Assembly (NCBI RefSeq): GCF_027595985.1
Contig: NC_073313.1
Location: forward strand, 110,354,552 to 110,418,551
Length of the DNA: 64,000 nucleotides
Origin: Sorex araneus
Taxonomy: Eukaryota; Chordata; Mammalia; Eulipotyphla; Soricidae
Direction of reading: 5' to 3'
Made by a program: the position numbers and the translations under genes. This document shows positions 45,053 through 55,581 of the stretch, piece by piece (positions within the stretch are counted from its first letter, which is position 1; each line of letters begins with the position of its first letter). Under the pieces are notes generated by a model. That model searched no databases. It was given only the letters and a program-made list of their open reading frames with translations, and had not been told where the DNA came from.

Positions 45053-45640
45053 ATGTTTAGCATAATACTATGTGCCAACAGGCACATAGGAGGTGGCACC
45101 TTCTGTTCCCTGTCACATAAAATGTGTAGTTATGGAAGCATAGAGCCCAAACAGTGAGAGTATGAATAGTATCTATGCCAGAGAAAATGGTGTCATGGCA
45201 GGGAATTTGGAATTAATAGTTCTTTGAAGCTCACATATGCAATATAAGAGGAAGAAACATTCCTGAACAGTAAAATAACTGGTGTCAGAAAGTTTCATAG
45301 AGGAAGTGTAAACTGGGTTGAGTATTTAAGAACAATAGCATTTGCAAAGGCCAAGAGGAGGAGAATATAATTCCTTCAGACAAGAACAAGTGTGGTTAAG
45401 GTCTACTACTGTCAGATTGATTTGTCAGTCACAAGAGTGATATGGTTAGTGACTGAGATTACACAATCTCTAATCTGATACATGTGAGTTGAAATCTCAC
45501 TGCTTGTTTCCCCCCTTCACCCCCCACACCCGAGAAATCATCTTATTTGTGGTTTAGGTAGTATGGTTAAAATCTGTTAAAGTTTATGGTTTTGAAATGC
45601 AAAGCAATTGCACCTCCCATAAGCGAAGAGCCCCAAACCT
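45053..45640. other. Unannotated stretch, possibly ancient repeat
   Basis: AATAGCATTTGCAAAGGCCAAGAGG resembles a phrase common in old mammalian repeats, but the family could not be fixed. Confidence 0.3.
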
Positions 45641-45649
45641 GCCCAAACC

Positions 45650-46110
45650 TCCACCTACTACATGGTAATCTCAGTTTTGGAATTCAAAGCCAATAGTTTG
45701 CCATCATTTGTTAGCATTTATTTTGTTTTGTTTCTCAATATACCACAGTCAAGTAAGATCACTAGGTATTTGCATTTTTCCTCTGACTTATTTTCCTTAA
45801 CCCAATGGTCTCCAGCTCTACCCGAGTTGTGGCAAACTGCAAGGTTTTGTTGTTTCTTATAGCTACATGGTATTCCATGCAACATTTTTATCCATTCATC
45901 TGTCATTGAATATTTGAATTACTTCCATATCCTGACTCCTATACTTAGTAGTGCAATAAACAAATCAGTGCATATATATTTTAATTAACTTTTTTTTGGT
46001 TTAGGAATAGATGCCAAGAAACAGAATCACTGAGTTGTATGTAATTTTTTGAGGAATCTTCATACTGCTTTCCATTGAGGCTAAACCAGACAATATTCTC
46101 ATAAATGGTG
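45650..46110 (-). mobile_element. Ancient L1 3' region
   Basis: On + : TAGCTACATGGTATTCCATG, TTTTTATCCATTCATCTGTC, TAGTGCAATAAACAAATCAG, GAATCACTGAGTTGTATG, TCATACTGCTTTCCA; reverse-complement ORF2 end of an old mammalian L1. Confidence 0.75.
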
Positions 46111-46134
46111 AATGAGAATTTTTTTTCATGACAT

Positions 46135-46745
46135 CACCAGTGTACAGTGAGCTTCAGTTTCCCTATCTGCCCCCAACAGAGCTCCCGAGGTCGAAGACCT
46201 CCAGATCCTAGCCACAGCCAAGCTCAAGGCCACTCTCTACACATTCGGATGAGTCTCATGCATGAAGGTGCCACCAGATGAACCCAGGTGTGTGGGACCT
46301 GGGGCTGAGACCACCAAGCTGCTCGGATCAGGACTGGGCCTCTTCCACCCAGATTTCCCATTTTCCATTAGCTAGGCAGTCACACCCAGGGACTTCCCCT
46401 GGCACCGTGTGATCCCACCAACGGCCAACATCCAGAGACTTAAAACCAAGTTCCTGGAAGTGGCCGCGTGACATCTTATAGCCTAGTTCTCCCTCTCGGA
46501 GAACCTGGCATGCTACAGTTTGCAAGGCTCTGCCCATATGGGAAAGCCTTGTAAACTCCCCGTGGTGTATTCATATGCCAAAAACAGTAAAAATGCTGGG
46601 TTTAATTCCCTTGACTCTGAAAGAGCCCCCAATTCGGCATCCTTGGGAAGGACGAGTAAAGAGAGGCTTCTAAAATCTCAGCGCTAGGTTGAATGGAGAT
46701 GTTACTGAGACCATTCAAGAAATTCGACAATCAACGGGATGATAG
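46135..46745 (+). mobile_element. Long (~610 bp) RTE-tailed retroposon
   Basis: Plus-strand sister of 10490-11168 with the same order: TCGAAGACCTCCAGATCCTA, AGCCAAGCTCAAGGCCACTC, GGGACCTGGGGCTGAGACCA, CCAACGGCCAACATCCAGAG, TCTCCCTCTCGGAGAACCTG, TCATATGCCAAAAACAGTAA, GAGTAAAGAGAGGCTTCTAA, then the RTE-like tail AATGGAGATGTTACTGAGAC, AACGGGATGATAG. The minus frame at 46328-46537 is antisense to it. Confidence 0.88.
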
Positions 46746-46799
46746 TTATATAGACAGTTTCATAACAAACAATACAAAATAAATTATTTTGTTTTTGCT

Positions 46800-46940
46800 G
46801 TGGTACAGGGGTTGTGGTTCAGGATGGAAACACCCAAAATATGGTGGTGGGAAAGTGTAATGGTGCTGGGATTTGTATTTGAATATTAAATGTAATCAAA
46901 TATTGTGAACTACTCTATAAAATTAAAAACATTTAAAAAA
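46800..46940 (+). mobile_element. Old L1-type 3' tail
   Basis: ATGGTGGTGGGAAAGTGTAATGGTGCTGGG (in pieces), TGTAATCAAATATTGTGAAC and an A-rich end resemble the L1-tailed composite's last ~130 bp. Confidence 0.55.
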
Positions 46941-46954
46941 ATTGGCTTGGACAT

Positions 46955-47165
46955 TGGACTCAGGAACAAAGTTTTAAGTCCCTCACTATTTAAAGTAGTG
47001 TTTAACGTTGTTCAACTTCCTCTTTAACCCTAGGCTTCAGTTTCCTCATGTAAAAATTGCAATAATTGCATTATTTATCTTATTAATATTAGAATTTTAT
47101 GAAATAGCAGAGGACTTAGCTTGGTGGTTGATGATAAATTTATGCTACTGTTATTCATTGGATAA
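46955..47165 (+). mobile_element. MIR fragment
   Basis: GGACTCAGGAACAAAGTTTT, CTTCCTCTTTAACCCTAGGC, TTCAGTTTCCTCATGTAAAA follow MIR order (core to 3' part). Confidence 0.6.
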
Positions 47166-47250
47166 ATGTTTCTCCAGAACTTAAAATGTGTTGTGCATAG
47201 ACAGTAGAGCTATATTTGTAAGGGACTGTGACCTCACTTTTAAAGTTTTT

Positions 47251-47421
47251 TTTTGGCATTTTGAGTCATACCCGGTGATGTTCAAGGGTTACTCCTGGCT
47301 TTGCACTCAGGAATTATTCCTGGTGGTGCTCATGGGACCATATGGAATGCTGAGAATCGAACCCTTGTTGGCTGCGTGCAAGGCAAACGCCCTACCTGCT
47401 GTGTTATCACTCGAGCCCTCT
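47251..47421 (-). mobile_element. tRNA-headed SINE, A-tailed type, with TSD
   Basis: GAGTCATACCCGGTGATGTT, CTGGCTTTGCACTCAGGAAT, GGAATGCTGAGAATCGAACC, AACGCCCTACCTGCTGTG. Duplication TTTTAAAGTTTTT at 47238-47250 and 47422-47434. Confidence 0.92.
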
Positions 47422-47434
47422 TTTTAAAGTTTTT

Positions 47435-49179
47435 ATTAGAAAATACTACTAATAATGCTACTACTATATAGATAGCCTTTTATAGCTGAGATCTCACTGT
47501 CTTGATATTCTTTATAGCAACTTGAAGAAATGTATACCTGAAAAATCACTATTCAAATTGAATGTGTTCAAGTGAAATTATGAGTTACTTGTCATAATCA
47601 AAGGATATAAAATGCATACCTCACCAGATGATACAGTGTATGATGTGCCACTTTAGCCTGTGACAAAGAAAATGATTAAAAGAATTGTACATCTTTTCTG
47701 TCTTCCTTCCCATCTTTTTCCTAAGAACTTAATCCTTTATGAGTCCTAGAATTGATCTGATTTAGGTGCCTATGGGTAGTACTAACCAAGGTCCATGTGG
47801 AATTATTCTTAAAAATCTCTACCATAATTAGAAATATTTATAATAACTCTTTATACTAATAATTTAGAAATAAAATACAATTTTAAAAATTACCAATTAT
47901 GTAAAATACATAATTATGCATTTTATATAAATTTTATACTATTATAAGTTTTTATATAATTTTATACAAAATTACTAATTATGGTAAAGTATAAAATATG
48001 TATTGATAATTTTATTAGCTGTTAAATTGGTATTGATATTTTAAATGTTTGTGGTATTTATAAATGCTTTGTAGATTGATGTATGGTTGTTGTAGTATTT
48101 TAATAATAGGAAAATAGGTTCGACTCTTGGATTAATTTGGGATACATTAATTTTATAATAAAAATAATGGAATTTAGGCTTTCATTTTATGTTGATTTTC
48201 TCTGCGACATCTTTGTTCACAGTAATGTAAAACATTACATTTTTTATATTTTCCAACCACTGCTGTACTATTCTTTACACCTACTATCCAGTGTTTGCAA
48301 ACTAATTACCTGTTGACTTTCACAAATTATTGTCCACTAGAATAGCATTTATAATCTTTAGAGAAGCAACTTTTGCTCTCTTCCTTTTCTTTAATTGTGA
48401 TCATATGGTTGGTGTGAGGCCTATTCTGGACTTTGATTTTTTATTATCCAAAGAAATCAGCCTAAGGATAAAGTAAGTATTTTGTTGTATCTCTAAGAAA
48501 ACTGAAGGGCAGAAATGCTCAAGGAGCGGACACCGGGAAAGAAGACTTCACATGAAATGATGGTCATGATTTCCTTCTTCAAGACACCTGACAGTGCCTA
48601 CTAGAAATGTGTGCATGAAAGTATTTTGTCTCCTAAGGTGTAGCAAAATCAAGTGGTTGATTTGATAGATGTTGATAAGTAACGGGGTGAATAGAGGAAG
48701 AATAGGACTCCAGTATTGTCACTTATTAAAATGTTTCAAAGAATCTGTTCTTGATAAAATAAAGAGCAAGTATATGTTTCTTGGTCAAGGAAGTTTGGGG
48801 GAAACTTGCATACAGTATTTCTTGTGGATGTGTCAATATAGATATAGTCATGTACTACAAAAATGTGATTTTGTTTAAAGAATTTTCTCAAGCAATTTGC
48901 ATCTTGTTTACTGAAACAATTTTTTGTGTAGTAGCACACTAAACAATATTCTACAATATACGCTGAAAACACGCATATATTTATTATTAGATATATTTAT
49001 TAAATATAAGTGTTAATAATATTCCTAACCATTATTTTTCTACTTCCACCTAACCTCTCTTTCCTCCAGTATCCCTTCTATCAGACCACTCCCTATATAT
49101 TCATTTATCCCCCTTTACATAAATGTATATTGTTTAGACATTTGATCATCACCAAAATTATTTCAAGATTCTGCTTTGC
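47435..49179. other. AT-rich unannotated stretch
   Basis: 47815-48010 is extremely AT-rich with short local repeats (ATTTTATA, AATTATG). No gene; 49010-49150 is pyrimidine-rich. Nothing assigned. Confidence 0.5.
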
Positions 49180-49560
49180 ATTGGGAATAAATATCAAAGG
49201 TCGTCAAAGGCTGAAAACTCCCGGCTTCTGTCTCTCAGGAGCTGTTAGTAGCTCATCAGCCTGAGCTGGGTACATACACAGATTCTCACTAAGGCAAGTA
49301 ATCCAAAGGCGAGCAAATGGCTGAACACATGGCATATTCATGGAGGGAATGGGGAGTAATCATAGTGAATTACAGCTACACCTTTTTAATTACCAACAAC
49401 TTGCCAAACATAGCTCAGCAGGCAGAGGAGAAACACAATTGTTTTTCCCTGTATAATATATGCCATTGTACAGCCAGCGCTGTACTTTCAAAGGGACATT
49501 GTGAAATTTTCGGATTTTATCATGTGTTTTCTTCTTTGGAAACCTGCACAAGAATTAGGG
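49180..49560. other. Candidate conserved noncoding element (unproven)
   Basis: A non-repetitive, compositionally balanced block with motif-like words: TTTTTAATTACC (homeodomain-type core), GGCATATTCATG, and a perfect 7-bp inverted repeat GTACAGC-cagc-GCTGTAC at 49468-49485. There is no retained long frame or splice pattern. Its look, not an alignment, is the only reason for the call. Confidence 0.3.
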
Positions 49561-49614
49561 TGTATGGCTTTGACCCTTCAGTTAGTTGCAGACATGCAAC
49601 GGGAACTTGAACAA

Positions 49615-49715
49615 GCCTCTTGGCCTCTGAGGGTCTCAGAAGAGGTTTCACTAGATGACCTAAAGTGGCCCTTTCCTTCCTGGTCTGAAATCTGTGATTG
49701 TCTGACAGCTTTTTG
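49615..49715 (+). mobile_element. Possible MIR3-like 3' fragment
   Basis: CACTAGATGACCTAAAGTGGCCCTTTCC followed by TCTGAAATCTGTGATT resembles the 'actagatgacctctaaggtcccttccagctctgaaattctgtgatt' end of an ancient mammalian SINE. Confidence 0.4.
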
Positions 49716-50039
49716 AATTGTGGCTTGGGAATGATATGATGAGTAACATATAGAGGAAAAGCTTTTCCTCAAAAATCTAGTTTTCTAAAATTCTTGTTAG
49801 ATATTGTTCATGAGGATAGAGACTAAAAGATTTTTAGGTCGGTGATTGTGTACCTATTGCTATATCTGGCCTCTCCCCTCAATTTTAGAATTCTTATCAG
49901 TGAATATTTGATTTTGAAACACATATGCTCAGATGTCATTTAAATTTTTGGAGTAAAATATGGTGTGCTAGTCAAGAGAGCAATGCGTGGCAATTTATCA
50001 CCATAGCAATCATTTATCTAGAAATTTGCCATAGGTAGG

Positions 50040-50245
50040 GCTCTGAGAGATGAGCTCATCATGTTCTATCTCACTGGAAATTCACAGCAATGCCTTGAAA
50101 AAGTCCATTCTGATTAATTCCATTTTACAAGTGAGAAAATCAGGTCTTAAAAATATTATATGACTTGTCCAAGGCAACACTAGTAATGCTAGAGGAGCCA
50201 GATTTCAAACTGACTCTACAGATCTTAACTAGCATGCTAGTTGTT
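50040..50245 (-). mobile_element. MIR fragment
   Basis: On +: CCATTTTACAAGTGAGAAAATCAGG, ATGACTTGTCCAAGGCAACACTAGTAATG, AGCCAGATTTCAAACTGACTC, CTTAACTAGCATGCTAG: reverse-complement MIR in correct order. Confidence 0.85.
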
Positions 50246-50869
50246 TAACTGTGTAAAATAGTTGGAAAGAAATCAATATGGATAGGGTAGAGCTGGAGAG
50301 TGATAAGCAGAGCACCTTGTCCAGGTAAGGTGAGCACTGAACTTGACAAAAACTTCCTGCCTTAAGCTGGCTTTATGAAGGAACTTTGGTGAGAGAATCT
50401 TTCCACTGTCTTTAACACTCTCTGTCATCACTGGTGGAAATGTTTATTCCTGGAAACAGCAAATCTTGCTGGAGAAGCAGCAAACTTTTTCCATTGATCA
50501 CGTCAGGAAGGCTTCTCCAGTGCTATCTGTACACATGACTGGATAGGTACTAAATTATGAAACATGAAAATCTCACCCTTGTCTCTTCTTTTACCTTTTA
50601 AGAATCCTTAAGGACCTTTAAGGGCCCTGTCCCATACTGTTTAGCATCAATTAGGAGCCTGGTATGTATGTGCCACCTCTGGAATACCAGACTCCCTCAT
50701 GCTGAAACTCCACCCATTATCTAGCATCTTCAACTCTTTTAATACTCCATATATTTTCATTCGTTTTTCTCTTGTTAAAATCCGCTCATCAGGGACTATG
50801 GTGAGAATAGCAAAACTCTGACAATAACAGGCGTTTATTACTTAATTTCTAAAGATGAAACTGCATTTT
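50246..50869. other. Unannotated stretch
   Basis: Nothing recognised. Confidence 0.5.
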
Positions 50870-50885
50870 AAGAATTTTCACATGG

Positions 50886-51063
50886 GGGCTGGAGAGATAG
50901 CACAGCGGGTAGGGCGTTTGCCTTGCACGCAGCCGACCCGGGTTCAAATCCCAGCATCCCATATGGTCCCCTGAGCATGGCAAGGGGTAATTCCTGAGTG
51001 CAAAGCCAGGAGTAACCCCTGTGCATCGCCAGGTGTGACCCAAAAAAGCAAAATAAAAAAAAA
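50886..51063 (+). mobile_element. tRNA-headed SINE, A-tailed type, with 16-bp TSD
   Basis: GGGCTGGAGAGATAGCACAG, CGGGTAGGGCGTTTGCCTTG, CACGCAGCCGACCCGGGTTC, CCATATGGTCCCCTGAGCAT, GGTGTGACCCAAAAAAGC. Perfect duplication AAGAATTTTCACATGG at 50870-50885 and 51064-51079. One of the least diverged copies. Confidence 0.96.
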
Positions 51064-51351
51064 AAGAATTTTCACATGGTATCTAATTAATTTTTAAAAT
51101 CATTTTTGGTGTCACTTGTCAATAACAGGGGAATGCTGAAGTTCAAATAAGTCGTTGTACGAAGTCCATTTTCATTAATCTATATTACAAAAGAAATATT
51201 GTATAAGGTTCCCAACTATATCTGGTTGGGTGTTGTTTGCCTATATTTCATAGCTAAATTTTCTTCAAAGTGTCTATTCCAAATTATCTTTTCACAATGT
51301 CTTTTGAACTGTTGCACAAGCTCTATAAGATACACATGGTAATATGATTCA

Positions 51352-51535
51352 TTTTTTGTTTGTTTTTGTTTTGTTTCTGAACCACACATACCCTGTAGTG
51401 CTCAGGGCTTAGACCTGGCTATGTTCTCAGTCATTATTCTTGTCAGGTTTATGGAGACCCTGTGATGTGCCCAGGGATCAAACCAAGACCAATTACATAT
51501 AAGACAAATGACCCACTCACTGTCCTCAGACCCTC
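51352..51535 (-). mobile_element. Old tRNA-headed SINE, A-tailed type
   Basis: T/G-rich tail, GTAGTGCTCAGGGCTTAGAC, GTGATGTGCCCAGGGATCAA, TGACCCACTCACTGTCCTCAG; diverged. Confidence 0.7.
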
Positions 51536-51858
51536 ATTTTTTTAAAACCTCTATTGTTTTTCTTCCATTTCTTCCATTCATCACATTCAAATTTAAGGGG
51601 GGAGCTGAGAGAGAGGTTGTTTTGCTACCCAAAAATATTATATCTACATGTGATCTGCACTATACCCTAGCTTGGTTAATGTGAACCTCAAGTACTGCTA
51701 AACTTTCTTAATCTCACCTTGCTATTCTTTCTGTTCTCATCTTTCCTTCTCTCAAGAATAATTGCCTGGAATCTACCCTCACAAATATCTCACTGGCTTC
51801 TCTACGTCTTCCTCATTGGCACTTTTTCATAAGTGGAATTCATTTACTGTCATATTTT
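51536..51858. other. Unannotated stretch
   Basis: Nothing recognised. Confidence 0.5.
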
Positions 51859-51953
51859 ATATGCCAAAAACAGTAACAACAAGTCTCACAATGGAGACGA
51901 TACTGGTACCTGCTTGAACAAGTTGATGAGCAATGGGATGACAGTGACAGTGG
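51859..51953 (+). mobile_element. RTE-tailed SINE, 3' part only
   Basis: ATATGCCAAAAACAGTAACA, AGTCTCACAATGGAGACGAT, AGTTGATGAGCAATGGGATG, ACAGTGACAGTG: the last ~95 bp of the RTE-tailed family, 5'-truncated. Confidence 0.88.
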
Positions 51954-52020
51954 CATATATATATATGTACATATATATGTATATATATGTATATGTATAT
52001 ATATACATATATATGTATAC
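51954..52020 (+). repeat. (TA)n/(TATG)n microsatellite
   Basis: Alternating TA and TATG units directly abut the GACAGTG tail of the SINE fragment, suggesting expansion from the retroposon tail. Confidence 0.95.
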
Positions 52021-52430
52021 AAACTCAAATGGTTCAGGTGACTTTCAAAGCACCATAGTCTTGGTTTCAATTAATATGTCCTCACTAGGTCTTTTTGCTG
52101 CTTGCAAAAGTCAGTATTTGGAGGGCCTGGTGGTCTAGTACTAGGTGAGCTATGTGATAGCTTCTAAATTATAATTTTGATTTAAAAATACACCATTTTC
52201 TGGTTGTTTTTTGATAAAGCACCAGGACTACAGTAGGGTAAACTGGATCCAAGTAATCTAAGAAGTCTCAAATCTTCCAAGTATATGAGAGAAGACGAAT
52301 TTAATACTTAGAACATGTTCAAATATAATGAAGGAAATCATGTGTCACTCTAAAACGAAAGTGAGATTTATTTTGTATAAACCTTTTATTCTTGTGCTGG
52401 AATTTTCTGATATCTACTACAACACATAGA
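52021..52430. other. Unannotated stretch
   Basis: Nothing recognised. Confidence 0.5.
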
Positions 52431-52948
52431 AATCACTTCACTTGTAATCACTTGTCATCTTGTTATTCATTGATTTGCACGAGCGAGCGTGCTCCAGTAA
52501 CATCTCCATTTGTCCCTGTCATGTGCTAGTGTAGACCAATGGCGTCTGCTCGCTCCAGGAACACGAAGAGCACCAAACCGTTAGTTAAAGGTCTTAACGA
52601 AGAAGTCTGACCATCTCATGGGTGGGCAACCAGGTGTTCTTTTGATGACCCGTGGAATCCAGTCAGTAACAACTCTAGTCTAGTGGTCATCTCTAAATCA
52701 CATTATGTATCCGGCCCATCTGATTTTTGACACCTTGGCAAACAAGACAGTGTCCCTGATCTTCGATCATCGATGCGGTCAGAATTCCGGATTCCTTCTC
52801 TCACTTGAGTGAAGCGTGATATTCCAAGCATAGATCTTTCAATTCCTCTTTGGGTGACCCAAATAGCTTTCTCATCCTGTTTTTGTAGGGCCCAGGACTC
52901 TGAGGCATATGTTAGTGCAGGAAGAACGGTGGAATCAAAAAGATGTGC

Positions 52949-53752
52949 TCAGAGCTGGAGGTTGTTCGTCCTCTTAACCACTTCTTCGACGCTCTTGAAG
53001 GCATTCCACACTGGTCTCTTCCTCCTGCGCAGTTCAGGTGCCAGGTCATTTGTCATGTTGAGTTTTTGACCTAGGTACACATAACTGCTGCATTCAGAGA
53101 TGTTTGTTCTGTAGAGAGCAAAAAGAATGTCAGGGACTAGTGTGTTTCTCATGAAAATTGCCTTCGTGAGATTTAGCTGCAGACCAACATTTCCAAACTT
53201 GCTGTCAAACTGGGCCAGCATTCGTGCCATGTGGCTGATGCTTAGTATTATTAGAATGATGTCATCAGCGAAGTGGAGGTGGTGTAATGCTGACCATCTA
53301 TCTTCACTCCCATTTCTTCCCATTCCAGTCATTGCATGACATTCTCGAGGGAGGCACTGGAGAGTTTTGGTGAAATGGTGTCGCCCTGCCAAACCTCTCT
53401 CTTTACGTCGATGATCACTTTTTTTGTAGAATGGTGAGATCCTGGTGGTGAATCTGTAATACAGCTCATAGAGGATCTTGATGTACTGAGTTTGAACACC
53501 CTGTTTGGCTAGGGCTTCAATGACAGCTTCAGTCTCAACAGAATCAACGGCCTTCTTTAAGTCAATGGACGTTAGACAGAGCAGCGTCTTAAACTCTCGC
53601 AAAACCTCAATGAGATTGGTCACCGTGTGGATATGGCCGATTGTGCTGAATCCTTTTTGGAATCTGGCTTGCTCGTATGGTTGTCCTTTGTCTAGTGGTC
53701 TGCATATTCTATTTAGGATGAATTGAGTGAACAATTTGTAAATGATGGACAA
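52949..53752 (-). pseudogene. RTE reverse transcriptase remnant
   Basis: A 267-residue open stretch of the RTE RT. Motifs: EQARFQKGFSTIGHIHTVTN (residues about 27-46), TSIDLKKAVDSVETEA (61-76), catalytic FADD at residues 161-164 (53272-53261), then GLQLNLTKAIFMRN and YVYLGQKLNMTNDL. The part around residues 112-128 looks frameshifted, since the loop between fingers and palm is not recognisable. The catalytic aspartates are kept but the protein is truncated at both ends. Confidence 0.9.
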
Positions 53753-53949
53753 GAGGCAGATAGGGTGATAGTTGCCAATGTCATGGATGTGTCCCTTCTT
53801 GTATAACAGAACAGTCCCGCTGGTTTTCCTTTGGGTTGGACCCTTGCATTCGGACAGGTAGCGTGTGAAGAGTCAAGCCAATGTATTGACGAGTACTGGT
53901 GTAGATTCATCAGGTGTTCGGGTCTGACTTTGTCTGGACTGGGTGCTGT

Positions 53950-54522
53950 ATCCTTCTTTTTTTATTTTATTTTTTTTAATTTATTTTATTGAATCACCAA
54001 GTGGAAAGTTACAAAGTTCTCAGGCTTATATCTCAGTTACACAATGCTCAAACACCCATCCCTTCACCAGTGCCCCTATTCCACCACCAATAAAAACAAA
54101 AACAAAAGCAAAAACAAAATAAACAAACAACAAAAAAAACAGTATACATCCCACCCCTCACCCCCCAACCCACCCCGTACATGAGTGATAATTTCACTTC
54201 CTTTTCTCTTTACCTTGATTACATTCCAGATTTCAACACATAACTCACTATTGTTGTTAGAGTTTCAAAACAGACTCACTATTTTTGTTGGAATTTCTCC
54301 CCTAAGAATACAGCTCTATTAACAGGGAAATATTTGATAATAAGTTTTCCCCTGATGAGAATGAAGAGATAAAATGTCGCGAATGCGGCCGCGCGGTTTA
54401 CAATTTCTGTATTATAGTAATTAAGTCCGCGAAGATTTAAGTTTGAAAATGAATCATTTCCCTTCCTGGAACAGCATGTAGCCAAAGTTAGTTCACAGTC
54501 TCCATACATGGGTGCAAGCAAT
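53950..54522 (-). mobile_element. L1-tailed composite inserted in the RTE LINE
   Basis: T-rich tail (53955-53995), GAATCACCAAGTGGAAAGTT, CCCATCCCTTCACCAGTGCC, an A/C-rich low-complexity insert (54090-54150), then TTTGTTGGAATTTCTCCCCT and AATGAAGAGATAAAATGTCG as in the composite family. RTE reading resumes on both sides. Contains CGCGAATGCGGCCGCGCGG-type CpG-rich text near 54380. Confidence 0.8.
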
Positions 54523-54990
54523 GGCATGTTGGATTTTGGAAGGAAGAATGTTAGAAGGACATATCCATCCTGTGGAATTTGGTATGTGTGTAGGTGGATG
54601 TGGCTATCAAAGAGATCCAAGTAGAAGTCGTGGATAATCTTCTCCGTTGCCCTTTTGTAAGATGTGATAGATCCATCAGGACATTGGAGGGCAGTCATCT
54701 TAGTTTTATAGTTGGCAAAGGACAGGGGGTGTTGTGAATACTTTTCTTGGCTTCTGTTGCATTGGCCAACACTGCTGCTCTTCTCTCTCTCTGAGGCTTT
54801 CCTTTAACACTTCTCTGCACAGCTTTGCAAGCTTGGACATTAGCTTGTGATTTCCTGAGGCTCGTTCCAAACCACATTGGTGAATGAGCTCAAGAGTTTC
54901 TGAAGACAGGGGTCTGTTTGTGGCTTTCTCACTTTTGGCATTCTTCTCACAGCCATCGAGGTGCTGAAGCAGTCGACCACACACAGAAAT

Positions 54991-55581
54991 ATCCAGGAAA
55001 ATATCCAGGAAAATCATGAGTGACAATACTTAAAAGTTGGTGCTATGAAGAATGAGTTATCATAAGATGTGATGATTTATCACAAAAAAGTCACTCAGAT
55101 TGGCACCATTGACCTCTGTCTAGGATGTTTGCTCACAAAGAATGAGACAGGAAATAGCTGTCCAGATTTCAAGGTAGCTTCCGCAGTTCCAAGAAAGGGG
55201 ATAGGCTTGATCAATACTAAGTACAAGATCTGCTTTCTACAGGTGAGTCATTGTTTAAGATAGCAGGTACATTCAGAACAGTCTGCAGCTACGTTAAGAG
55301 CAAGGACTTGAATATTTCCATAACTATGTCTATAGGGTAATAAAATTCATCAAGTGGCTTTAAAGTATTGCATTTAGGTCATTGTAGTGTCCTATTCTGT
55401 ATTAGCGAAGTCCCATCAATCTAGTAGTCACCAGAATGATAAAAAGGATTCAGATCTGTTTAAAGGCCAAAAAAGGCTACAAGGTGACCAGTATAGTTTG
55501 CTGCCCATTAGTCTCCATTCTTAGGGTTAGAATATCCTCTAGGTTTTTATATTTACATATATGTACATAAATATAAAAACA
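54991..55581. other. Unannotated stretch
   Basis: A 13-bp tandem (AAATATCCAGGAA, 54988-55015) marks the left end; otherwise no feature. Confidence 0.45.

Larger units (their letters stand above)
52431..54990 (-). mobile_element. RTE-clade LINE, 5'-truncated, interrupted by an L1-tailed composite
   Basis: Minus-strand pieces in order: the pre-RT linker (ETLELIHQCGLERASGNHKL near 54900; ATEKIIHDFYLDLFDSHIHL near 54600), an interruption at 53950-54522, then the RT (52949-53752) with DLKKAVDSVETEAVIEALAK and HLHFADDIILI, the region encoding the FTQVREGI and RWAG-like segments (52700-52830), and a 3' end with AATGGAGATGTTACTGGAGC, then a simple AAGTGA repeat tail. The pattern matches RTE-type ORF2 proteins. 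Stops and frameshifts, and no endonuclease domain, make it inactive. Confidence 0.9.

Noticed and set aside
52949-53752. Retroviral reverse transcriptase
   Set aside because: Motif order and the simple-repeat 3' tail fit an RTE-type LINE; no protease, integrase or LTRs are present.
54360-54400. NotI-like CpG-rich spot as a CpG-island promoter
   Set aside because: Only about 40 bp and within a retroposon inserted in the RTE LINE; no extended CpG-rich region.
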